From positions 1 through 64,000 of the forward strand of contig MQVO02000039.1 in NCBI GenBank assembly GCA_001986395.2: a stretch of 64,000 bases of DNA, read 5' to 3'. The translations under genes were made by a program, and so were the position numbers. The first letter of the stretch is position 1; each line of letters starts with the position of its first letter. This stretch comes from Irpex lacteus. Lineage: Eukaryota; Basidiomycota; Agaricomycetes; Polyporales; Irpicaceae. Below are positions 36,511 to 44,810 of this stretch, piece after piece. The notes under the pieces are model-generated. The model had not been told where the DNA came from, made no database searches, and saw nothing but the letters and a program-made list of their open reading frames with translations.

Positions 36511-36749
36511 TAACCTAGGAAAGTTCAGTGTTCAGGTCACCCCAGTTCAAGTAATCGAAGTAGTTTTCACCGCACGGTCAAGTTCGATGTTGCTTTGTCA
36601 GGGCGATATCTTGGCTGATGACATCTAGCATACCTCATAAACACTACCCAACAACTTGACTCTTTGATCACGCATCGCAACACGTCGCGGAGCCGTTGCC
36701 AAAGACACAATCCTTCTTAGCCTGGCAATGCCTAGCCTATCCCATAACC
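36511..36749 (+). pseudogene. Partial Argonaute exon 4 and T tail at the right edge of the cluster
   Basis: ggaaagttcagtgttcagg to gatgacatctag repeats only the second half of exon 4, then a slightly diverged T tail (cactacccaacaacttgac). The duplicated cluster ends here with tcccataacc and unrelated sequence begins. Confidence 0.75.
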
Positions 36750-37102
36750 CCAGAGTCCAACATAGTCACGTGCCTCTTGTAGGTGCCGTCGGTGCTCAAC
36801 TTTGTCTAGTTCGCTGATGCGGAAACGAATCTGCCATCGGTGAAACAGCCATAACCACGTTGTAGGACGACTTTCATTTCGCCGTTAACATTCGATTCTC
36901 CTCATCGGCGAATTGCGTTGGTCTGATAAAGCTCCTCAACCTGTAGTTCTTTCCTCTCTCCATTCAGCAACGATACTACGCGGCAATCTGAGTATGTGAA
37001 TGTGACGTACCGGCACACATCAAGTCATGGCTACTGCAGTCGGTACTCTAGTATCATCCTGATCACACGCTCTGAGACATGGTCTGTAAGCATCGTATTA
37101 AT

Positions 37103-38161
37103 TCAAGCTTTTCTCACTAAAGATTGGGGTGGAAGCATCATCAACGCTCGTCGCTCTACTAGTTCAACCTCCCGTTCATACGTCCTTGCGACTATCGACA
37201 AATTGAGCATGCGTGTGTTGACACGATCGAGCAGCGCGCGAAACACAGCTCCTCTGATTCGCAACGCCTCCGCTTCAGAAACTTCGCCGAATTCAATCGG
37301 GAGCCCGGCGATATCAACACTGTCGTTTATCTCGCCTGAAAACAATAGTCGTGGGTTCCATGAATTTGTTTCACATGGTCCACTTGCTTTTCGTAAAATC
37401 GCTCGACAGCCCCCATCCATCAAGTATCTCTTCCAAATCTTCGGCCCTAATGTGTCTTTCCACATCCGGCAATGGTTCAAACTGAGGTGTCCGGCGCGCA
37501 TACTCTGACGCCCAAAAGCTCCAACCGGCATGCAACTTGTCGTCCTTTCCGCCTGAAGCATGAGTTGTCAATGCCTATTGATTTATCAGATCAAACGCAG
37601 CGAAGGCAACACCTCTGCCACGCATACGTCGGTGTCGGCCACTTCCTTGTTATCCCGCGACTTTCCCTTCCCAACAGCACTCTGCTCGCTCCAAGGCAAT
37701 GTTTCCGATTTCGAGTTTGACGTGTCCTTGACGTTCACGTTCGGCTTGTCGGATTTTCGCTCAGTTGTTCCGCGTGTTCCGAGCTTTGAAATCTTCTCCC
37801 ATTTGATCGCTCCAGAAGTCACTGGGCCTGTGATTCGTGTTCTGAACTCTCGTTCATGCTGCTCCCTGATCTCTGCCATCGGATCACCCTGCCGCTTGCT
37901 CGACGACGGCTTCAGCACAGGTTTTTGTGCATCCCTAGCCACTTCAAGTAGGATCAGAGGATCTTGGATATGATATTTTACTACTTACATTGTGTTGGCA
38001 ACTACCGATGATGTTAAGATTCGACTTTCGTTAGCGATCAGTTCATCGTTTTCATGACCCTCATGTAAGATTCGTACACGGTCACGTGTCTCAACAGTAG
38101 CAATGAGCTAACCGTGGAAAATGTCTCTCAACCTTCTTGACGTGTTTGCCGATGACTTTCT
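37103..38161 (-). CDS. Hypothetical multi-exon gene-like segment, 5' end cut by the copia insertion
   Basis: Minus-strand exons can be proposed from coding-like frames joined by short GT-AG introns: about 37942-37620 (VARDAQKPVLKPSSSKRQ), then after a 50-nt intron WSFWASEYARRTPQFEPL, then after a 55-nt intron AGLPIEFGEVSEAEALRIRG down to about 37200, with a stop at 37103. An upstream piece (KVIGKHVKKVERHFP) runs into the copia LTR at 38161. I do not recognise the family. The exon chain is my own reading and internal boundaries may be wrong. The segment directly abuts the duplicated cluster, so it may itself be a fragment. Confidence 0.35.
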
Positions 38162-38427
38162 TGTTGAGCATAGCATCCATCAATCCGGTACTCCGGTACC
38201 TTCATTTCCGTTTCCATTTACATGTGTTACTATCATTCTTTGTATCTATTTGTACACAGCCCCAGCATGTATATAAGTCTGCTGTAGAGCGTAAATTGAT
38301 CCCTTAGTTCTTTACCCAGAACTACCAACACGCTAACAGCTATCTTCACTAGCATATCAGGTGAGCATCTTCAACGTCCCCTAAGTTGCCTGTGGGGCCA
38401 GTGCCTGTGAAGGACACTGGTTCCACA
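38162..38427 (+). repeat. 5' LTR of the copia element
   Basis: 266 bp with TG...CA ends. A TATA box (tatataag, about 38269-38277) should start transcription near 38300. The LTR contains a good splice donor (atatcag/gtgagc, GT at 38361). Confidence 0.93.
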
Positions 38428-38647
38428 GGTTATGAGCCCCGAGCGGCTTGCCCTGCTGTGCGCTCGTCGCTGCACGCAGTGAGCAAAAAGCTCTCCTGGC
38501 TGTCGCCATCGATGCTGCGCGCCTGAGCCCTGGTGCTCGACGCTGCGCGCGATGAGCACGCCTTTGCGAGTGGCCTGTGGCCCTCGCTATGGCGAACCTA
38601 TGTCGCTCTGTTTCGACACGACGCTGACTAGTGTTTCACCATATCAG
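38361..38647 (+). other. Possible intron in the copia leader
   Basis: A donor gtgagc at 38361 inside the LTR and an acceptor atatcag ending at 38647 define a 287-nt intron with a gctgac branch-like site near 38622. Both exon edges read atatcag. Splicing would remove the primer site and several upstream ATGs and place the ATG at 38663 only 15 nt after the junction. This is inference from motifs. Confidence 0.4.
38428..38445 (+). other. Probable primer-binding site, half initiator-tRNA type
   Basis: Directly after the LTR comes ggttatgagccccgagcgg. Its first 12 bases are complementary to the anticodon arm of initiator tRNA-Met (GGGCUCAUAACC). Drosophila copia is known to prime from a 5' half of this tRNA, so the same mode is likely here. 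Complementarity further out cannot be checked without the host tRNA. Confidence 0.6.
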
Positions 38648-38662
38648 ATTTTCATCTACGAA

Positions 38663-41600
38663 ATGTCTTCCAACTCTGAGCTCACACTCATCCCCACCTT
38701 CGGCGGATCTAACTGGATTGGGTTCTCTGAACTCATGAAGGCTTACCTCCAGGCCAAAGGTATCTGGTACGTGATCGAGGAGGACGAGCCCGACTTCGTC
38801 GTCGCTGCGATCCCTTTACCCCCCTCTCACGAGGGATCCGTTGCTGGTGACGCGCCTGCAGCTACGGCTGCGGCTGCTCCCACCACGGCTACTGTCTCCG
38901 AGGAAGATCGGAAGGAGTTTAGAGAGTGGCGCAAGGATAATGGCAGCGCGATGGGTTTTATCCGTCTGCGCGTCACTACCGCCATTGCTGAGACTATCCT
39001 CAAAAAGCACGCAACTGCCCGCCGGCAGTGGCATGCTCTGCAGGACCAGTTCGCAAAGGTGACTTCCACTGAGGTCTATACTCAGTTCAAGTCCGCGCTC
39101 GATCTCACTATCCCCTCCGACGGCGATCCCACTCCCGCGCTCAACAAGCTCTACGAGCACTTCGAGCGGCTCGATAGCTTCAACCATGGTTTACCCACAG
39201 CTCTCGAGGCCATGCTCGTGGTCGTTAAAGCCCCTGGTTACGCTGGCAGCGTAATCCAGACGGTCACCGCCGCCGACCCTGACGACCTCGTCGCCAAGGA
39301 TGTTGGCAACCAGGTGATCAACGCGTGGAGGACGAAGAACCTCAATCGAGGTAACAAGGCAGCAAACAAGGTCTCTGCTGTCAAGCAGAAGAAGGGCAAC
39401 CCTAACTTCTCCCAGCAGCAGCAGCAGCCTCAGCAGCAGCGTCCGCAAGGACAGCAGCAGCAAGTGCAGCAGCAGCAGCAGGGTGGAAGGAAGAAGACCC
39501 GTCGCGGTGGCAAAGGCAAGGGTAAGTCCTATGACGGGCACCAAGGCCACAACCACCAAGCGACAATGTCCTTTGTTTCTCCCATCGTCGCCCTTCCTCC
39601 TCGTCCCACTTCTCCTCCTCCCACTCCTCGTCCTCTCGAGGATCGCATCGAGGGTGTACGGCCAGTTCGCGCTGGTCAGAACCAGTACCCAGGCCTCCGA
39701 AAGGCAATCGACCTGGCTAACCAGCTAGGTGTCCCTGGCACCTCTGAGCGTCTTCGCGCGCTCGAGCCCATCGCCGAGGCTATTGAACGCCTCCCTACTC
39801 CACCTCTCGCCGCGCCTGAGTTTGTTGAAGGTTCTAGTCGACCTTCCAAGCGCAAGCGCACTGACCCATACGAGACTGATAGCGATGAAGAACAGCTCTA
39901 TAGCTTCTCTGAGCAGGCGAAAGCCTACGCTCGAGGCGAGCCTCTCCCTCCTATCCCGTCTCTCGTCGACGAAAACGACGGTATGGTCAACACTCCGATG
40001 TGGGTAGACGACGACGGTGCCACTCTCGACAGCGAGGACGACGACCGTATCTCTCTCGGTTCCTTCGACGTCGATGAGGAGATCGCTGATGCCGCTTTGT
40101 GGCAAGTATCTTCTTTCACTCCTGACCAATGCGCATCCACTGACGCAGCATTTTCAGATTCTATCTGTATAATGCCTCTGCTCGTGCCTGATAACAATTT
40201 GTATTCTGATGATTCAAATATATTTTGTGCGCATTCTAAAAAATGGTCTGAGTGTGATTTGTGCAAGGGTAAAGAGGTGCAGAAGCACTCTCACGACCCA
40301 AATTCAGAACTTTGGATGCTTGACTCCGGTGCTTCAATGCATATTACCGGAAATGAGTCTGACTTGAAAAATATCAAAAGACTCCCCACGTCGTTGCACG
40401 TCTCGATTGCAAACGGTCAGATAGTGCATATAAACGAACGTGGTGATGCCGACTTGCGCTATAGAGCAGCAGACGGCAGCATTCAGACGTTCCTCTTGCA
40501 CAACGTATACTTCTTGCCTCGAGCAAATTTCAGGCTGATTTCCTTGGGACAGCTCATGATAGATGAGGGCATGACGGTTTCCGGTCATTCGCGCAGTATC
40601 ACTGTGCGTAATGATAAATCTACCTTGGTTTTTACACCTATGTTCCAAGGCAGTACCGTCTATTGTATCAAACAAGAATTGGAAATACCAAAAACAATGG
40701 CACGACCGGTCATGAGCGATAATATCAGCTCTGACACTGCCCATCGTCGGTATGCGCACCCCGGTGACGAGGTGTTGCGCAGGTTTAAGAATCACACTAA
40801 GGGAACACCTGACTTCGAGGTTACACCACGTAAATCTCCATGTCCTGGTTGCGCACAAGGAAAAACTCCTATGCGCCCATTCCCTGCATCTGATCGACGT
40901 GCATCTCATCCTTTCGAGCTTGTGCACTCTGATCTTAAAGAACTTCCTGTCGAGTCCTACTACCGCCAGAAATACGCTATGGTGTTTCTGGATGACGCTA
41001 CTTCACATGCGTGGATAGTATTACTTCGTCAAAAATCGCAAGCCATCAACGCTTTGCGACAATTCCTTGCTATGGTGGCTACCCAATATGACACCAAAGT
41101 CAAGGGCTGGATGTCTGATGCAGGGGGAGAGTACAAGTCCGGTGCCTTCACCGACTTACTCAAGGAAAATGGGATTGAAATCCTTCAGTCGACACCACAT
41201 ATGCATCAGCAAAATGGTCGCGCTGAACGATTTATTCGGACGATGATGGATAAAGCGGAAGCTATGCGCTTCACTGCATGCATTCCTCCGTCCTGGTGGA
41301 ATTTCTCTTTGGAGCACGCGGTCTACATCTACAATCGTACTCCGCTGCGCCGTACTCAATGGCGCACTCCATATGAAGTCATTAACGGAGAAGTCCCTGA
41401 CATCTCCAAACTTCGTGTTTTCGGTTGCGGCGCGTACGTTTTCATCCCAGAGAAAGTACGCCAAAATAAGCTTTCACCCAAAAGCGAGTTAATGACCTAC
41501 CTTGGTCAAACTACGCATGGATGGAAATTTATGCGCGCACCAAACAACGTCGTATTCGAGTCAACTCAAGCTGAGTTTGACGAAGAATTTTTCCCTAAGT

Positions 41601-43771
41601 GCAAAGATTCTAAACCACGGAAAGAGCGTCCAAATGGACAGCCACCGTCCGATGACCACGACCATTCCAATGATCGACGGCCACCCATGCCCGATGTTGA
41701 CGAGGATGAGTTCCCTCAACGAAGGCGTGATGATACCCCTCTTCCAAAGAGACCGGATCAGCCTGCTGACGAGCAGCCTGCTAGAATTCCTAGTCCTAAT
41801 CCGCGTCCTCCTGCTGGCGAACGGGATGAACCAGAGGTACCCCAACCTCGTCGTTCAACTCGCCAGAGGAATCAACCTGCTCGACCTGGGGATGCCTATG
41901 GGGAGTCACGTCCCACAGAGCGTCAACGAGCTGATCTCAGAAAAAAAATAGGTGATGACCAGCCTAGTACGAGTCGCCCTCGTCGGCAACCACCTAGAAA
42001 GCAGAATGATGTTCCCGATCATCAGCCTGCCCCATCCACTTCTCAGCGTGATCCTCCTGAAATCACTCACCCAGATGATGGCGATGAGAGCGAGCTTACT
42101 GAGCTCGATGACTCCGATAACGGAGGAGTCCCGCCTAACGAAGCAAAATTGGCAGCCCTATGCCGTGAAGGGGGAGTAGAATTCCAAAAGTATCTGCTTT
42201 CCAAAGCGATAGAGCCCGACGATCAAGAGTCCAATCCACGTGAATGGACATACCGTGACATTCTGCGATTGCCTAAGAAGCAGCAGAAGGAATGGCGTAA
42301 AGCTGCACTTGAGGAGCTTGAAGCTCTCAAGAAGCGCAAAGTCTATGACTTGGTAGACCGCCCCAAGGAGAGAAAGGTCATCAAAAATAGATGGGTATTC
42401 GACGTCAAGTCTGACGGTCGTAAGAAAGCGAGACTTGTTGCTCGCGGTTTCTCTCAGGTCGAAGGCATTGACTTTGACCAAATATTCTCTCCAGTCGTGC
42501 GATTTGAGACTGTACGTTTCATGCTCGCACTTTCTGCACTCGAAAACTGGTATCTTACCGGTCTAGATGTGCGAAATGCCTATCTCTATGGCGATCTGGA
42601 AGAGGAGATCTACATGGAACAGCCTGAAGGCTTCGTCGAGCGTGGACAAGAAGATAAAGTCCTCCGTCTCCGAAAAGCCCTCTATGGACTCAAACAGGCT
42701 GGTCTAGTTTGGTGGAGAACACTTGACAAGTCCATGAAGGAGCTCGGCTTCACACGTTTGAGGTCTGATGCCGGTGTCTTTGTCAAACACGATGGCGAAG
42801 ACATCATTGTTGTTGTCGTCTATGTCGATGACGCAATATTTATGGGATCTTCTGTTCCCAAGGTTCTGCGTGACAAAGGGCTCTTCATGAAGAAGTGGGA
42901 ATGTCGCGACCTTGGCGAAGCAAAAGAGTTCTTGCGCATGCGTATTGCAAAGCACGGCACTAAGTTGTGTATTGACCAGTGCCCGTATCTCGATAAAGTG
43001 CTCAAACGCGTGAACATGCTCGATGCTAAGCCAGCTAAGACTCCACTTCCTGATGGCTATCAGCCTGTAAAGCATGAAGGTGCGGTCGATCCAGCACTCC
43101 GAACCCGTTTCCAAACGGTAATAGGATCTTTGCTCTACATCATGCTTGGTACACGTCCCGATATCGCGTTTGCGGTCACAAAACTCGCTCAGCAGAGTGC
43201 GAACCCTAGTCAGGATCATCTTGATAAAGCGCTCTATATCTGTCGCTACCTGAAGGGAACGCGAGACTATCGTCTCGAGTATGACTGCAGCTCTGATCTT
43301 GGATTGTACGCATACACCGATGCAGACTGGGGCTCCGACCCCAATACTCGTCGCTCGCAAACTGGTTACTTAACCATGTTGGCTGGCGGTGTCTTTACTT
43401 GGCAGTCCCGTGCGCAACGTACCGCTGCACACTCCAGTACGGACGCAGAGTATATGGCTTTGAGCGATTGTTCACGCCAAGTCATCTGGATCAGGTCGTT
43501 AATCTCGGAACTTGGCTACAATCTCTCAGCTGTTCCTATCTATTGCGACAACCAACGCGCGATTTTCATTTCGTCAAATCCCGTTACTGAGAAACGCTCC
43601 AAGCACATTGACATTCGCTACCACTACATTCGCGATGTTCAAGAGCAGGGTCTCGTAAAAGTGGAGTACGTTCGTACTGATGAAAACATTGCGGATATCT
43701 TTACCAAGAACCTTGGACGCGTCAAGTTCGAGAAGTTCCGACAAATGCTTGGCCTCCATATCGAATATTAG
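38663..43771 (+). CDS. Copia gag-pol polyprotein
   Basis: One unbroken frame of 1702 codons from MSSNSELTLIPTFGGSNW; an in-frame ATG at 38552 would add 37 poorly conserved residues, so the later start is preferred. Order is the Ty1/copia one. A UBN2-type Gag (about 1-230) is followed by a Gln-rich basic stretch (about 255-290). Protease has DSGAS with Asp554. Integrase has the GAG-pre-integrase Cys motif CPGCAQGK and DD35E residues D757, D819 and E855. Reverse transcriptase has FDVKSDGRKKARLVARGF and YVDD at 1387-1390. RNase H carries YTDADWGSDPNTRRSQTGY and SSTDAEYMAL. The protein copies the element RNA into DNA in virus-like particles and inserts it. No frameshift separates gag and pol, so relative dosage must be set otherwise. 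All catalytic residues I looked for are present. Confidence 0.95.
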   Translation: MSSNSELTLIPTFGGSNWIGFSELMKAYLQAKGIWYVIEEDEPDFVVAAIPLPPSHEGSVAGDAPAATAAAAPTTATVSEEDRKEFREWRKDNGSAMGFIRLRVTTAIAETILKKHATARRQWHALQDQFAKVTSTEVYTQFKSALDLTIPSDGDPTPALNKLYEHFERLDSFNHGLPTALEAMLVVVKAPGYAGSVIQTVTAADPDDLVAKDVGNQVINAWRTKNLNRGNKAANKVSAVKQKKGNPNFSQQQQQPQQQRPQGQQQQVQQQQQGGRKKTRRGGKGKGKSYDGHQGHNHQATMSFVSPIVALPPRPTSPPPTPRPLEDRIEGVRPVRAGQNQYPGLRKAIDLANQLGVPGTSERLRALEPIAEAIERLPTPPLAAPEFVEGSSRPSKRKRTDPYETDSDEEQLYSFSEQAKAYARGEPLPPIPSLVDENDGMVNTPMWVDDDGATLDSEDDDRISLGSFDVDEEIADAALWQVSSFTPDQCASTDAAFSDSICIMPLLVPDNNLYSDDSNIFCAHSKKWSECDLCKGKEVQKHSHDPNSELWMLDSGASMHITGNESDLKNIKRLPTSLHVSIANGQIVHINERGDADLRYRAADGSIQTFLLHNVYFLPRANFRLISLGQLMIDEGMTVSGHSRSITVRNDKSTLVFTPMFQGSTVYCIKQELEIPKTMARPVMSDNISSDTAHRRYAHPGDEVLRRFKNHTKGTPDFEVTPRKSPCPGCAQGKTPMRPFPASDRRASHPFELVHSDLKELPVESYYRQKYAMVFLDDATSHAWIVLLRQKSQAINALRQFLAMVATQYDTKVKGWMSDAGGEYKSGAFTDLLKENGIEILQSTPHMHQQNGRAERFIRTMMDKAEAMRFTACIPPSWWNFSLEHAVYIYNRTPLRRTQWRTPYEVINGEVPDISKLRVFGCGAYVFIPEKVRQNKLSPKSELMTYLGQTTHGWKFMRAPNNVVFESTQAEFDEEFFPKCKDSKPRKERPNGQPPSDDHDHSNDRRPPMPDVDEDEFPQRRRDDTPLPKRPDQPADEQPARIPSPNPRPPAGERDEPEVPQPRRSTRQRNQPARPGDAYGESRPTERQRADLRKKIGDDQPSTSRPRRQPPRKQNDVPDHQPAPSTSQRDPPEITHPDDGDESELTELDDSDNGGVPPNEAKLAALCREGGVEFQKYLLSKAIEPDDQESNPREWTYRDILRLPKKQQKEWRKAALEELEALKKRKVYDLVDRPKERKVIKNRWVFDVKSDGRKKARLVARGFSQVEGIDFDQIFSPVVRFETVRFMLALSALENWYLTGLDVRNAYLYGDLEEEIYMEQPEGFVERGQEDKVLRLRKALYGLKQAGLVWWRTLDKSMKELGFTRLRSDAGVFVKHDGEDIIVVVVYVDDAIFMGSSVPKVLRDKGLFMKKWECRDLGEAKEFLRMRIAKHGTKLCIDQCPYLDKVLKRVNMLDAKPAKTPLPDGYQPVKHEGAVDPALRTRFQTVIGSLLYIMLGTRPDIAFAVTKLAQQSANPSQDHLDKALYICRYLKGTRDYRLEYDCSSDLGLYAYTDADWGSDPNTRRSQTGYLTMLAGGVFTWQSRAQRTAAHSSTDAEYMALSDCSRQVIWIRSLISELGYNLSAVPIYCDNQRAIFISSNPVTEKRSKHIDIRYHYIRDVQEQGLVKVEYVRTDENIADIFTKNLGRVKFEKFRQMLGLHIEY

Positions 43772-43806
43772 TACGCTACAGTTGCGCTTTTTATACGCTG
43801 CACTTA

Positions 43807-43817
43807 GCGAGGGGGAG
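43807..43817 (+). other. Polypurine tract of the copia element
   Basis: gcgagggggag lies immediately before the 3' LTR. It is the expected RNase H-resistant primer for plus-strand DNA synthesis. Confidence 0.85.
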
Positions 43818-44083
43818 TGTTGAGCATAGCATCCATCAATCCGGTACTCCGGTACCTTCATTTCCGTTTCCATTTACATGTGTTACTATCATTCTTTGTA
43901 TCTATTTGTACACAGCCCCAGCATGTATATAAGTCTGCTGTAGAGCGTAAATTGATCCCTTAGTTCTTTACCCAGAACTACCAACACGCTAACAGCTATC
44001 TTCACTAGCATATCAGGTGAGCATCTTCAACGTCCCCTAAGTTGCCTGTGGGGCCAGTGCCTGTGAAGGACACTGGTTCCACA
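43818..44083 (+). repeat. 3' LTR of the copia element
   Basis: 266 bp, no difference from the 5' LTR found by eye, followed by the tttct target duplicate. Confidence 0.93.
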
Positions 44084-44088
44084 TTTCT

Positions 44089-44810
44089 CGCGTGTCCATC
44101 GGCAAAATGGTCGGTTCTTCCAACACAATAATGACACAATGTATGTTCTTGACAGAGCTGTGGTGCCAGGTTTGAAGCATCACCCCAGCCATTGACGTTA
44201 ACAGTGCGATACATCATCCATAAGGTATCTGGCAAGGCTACGTTATGGGGCAGGCAGGGAGTTTGGCAGACTGATGCAATGCCTAAAGGGGTAGGTGGCA
44301 TGGGCTCCTAATTTAATAAAAGCTGTAAAAGTGGCCACATCAAAAAAATAATAGTTTCTGGCCCATCAAATGGCTAATAGACACCTGCTTCCGCTTGAAA
44401 TTGCCTAAAAGGGTAATGGTGTGCTCTCACCGCCTTCTTGGGCGCTTGGGCGCTTATTTTGTCGTTTTACTCCTTTGGGATGGTGTCACATGATACAAAC
44501 ATATGCTGATGTCAGAAATAAAAAAAAATGTTTCTGAACCGGATTTTCCCCAGGATTCCGAATCTAATCTCAGAATTTCGATAGCTGCCCTGGTTCAGGA
44601 GTTATTTGAGGAACATTGAATATATTTCGCATTTTTGGATTTTTCCAGGCTTTGATCAGCTTGGTATAGGGGTAGCAGTAGGGTTATGGATTAGTAGCTT
44701 TAGGATCATGATTCTATAATGTATGGCCTGTGTCTATTAACTTTCTAGGTCACCAGAACATCATGTCACCTGGGAAAACATATAAATCAGACATATAATA
44801 ATTTGCTTCC
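44089..44810. repeat. E element (long form), left part, preceded by a diverged ORF remnant
   Basis: From about 44280 (gggtaggtggcatgggctcc) this matches 58191-58380 and then 63198-63550, giving the long form of element E: aaaagtggccacatcaa, gggcgcttattttgtcg, ctgaaccggattttcc, atctaatctcagaatttcg. Left of it, the minus strand at 44100-44240 reads TLWMMYRTVNVNGWGDASNL, related to TLWMMYLPLNINPKDDVSNL on the plus strand at 48763-48822. The element is broken at 44810 by the foldback. Confidence 0.7.

Larger units (their letters stand above)
13003..36749. repeat. Mosaic segmental-duplication cluster built from Argonaute gene fragments
   Basis: About 23.7 kb is assembled from a small set of modules repeated in the same orientation with roughly 99% identity by eye: Argonaute 5' end (5 copies), module R (4), Piwi segment (3), satellite-B remnant (3), stray exon-4 segment (5), modules D (2), Q (3) and E (4), and a 150-bp tandem unit. 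The longest repeated block (5' end + R + Piwi + satellite piece + exon 4/T, about 3.57 kb) is at 24396-27968 and 31133-34710; 13003-15793 is the same block lacking its 5' end. Almost all modules are separated by the T tail. I see no complete gene and no PAZ or MID coding sequence here. Confidence 0.9.
13228..36749. repeat. T tail: ~130-bp dispersed junction repeat (about 30 copies)
   Basis: Consensus order is atcttggctgatgacatctag, cataaacactaccaaacaac, cacgtcgcggagccgttgcc, aaagacacaatccttc, cctagcaatgcctagcctac, cccataacct. Copies start near 13210, 13830, 15652, 16088, 17224, 17915, 18675, 19842, 20460, 21695, 22235, 22680, 23445, 24220, 25390, 26010, 27830, 30965, 32130, 32750, 34570, 35230, 36370 and 36605. 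Partial copies beginning at the cgcggagccg part lie in modules Q and D. Unrelated modules are joined to this same 3' end. It could be a short non-autonomous transposon or a recombination-prone spacer. No terminal inverted repeats or poly-A tail were found. Confidence 0.8.
38162..44083 (+). mobile_element. Complete Ty1/copia LTR retrotransposon, 5.9 kb
   Basis: Two 266-bp LTRs (38162-38427 and 43818-44083) begin tgttgagc and end ttccaca, look identical by eye, and are flanked by the 5-bp target duplication tttct (38157-38161 and 44084-44088). A primer site, one long gag-pol frame and a polypurine tract are all present. Identical LTRs and an unbroken frame indicate a recent insertion that may still be active. 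Confidence 0.95.

Noticed and set aside
37472..37973. Plus-strand frames opposite the minus-strand gene-like segment
   Set aside because: The minus strand gives short introns in phase and charged, natural-looking exons. The plus frames are Ser/Leu-rich mirrors.
38816..43360. Antisense open frames within the copia element
   Set aside because: They are shadows of the gag-pol frame, without introns, start context or family signature.
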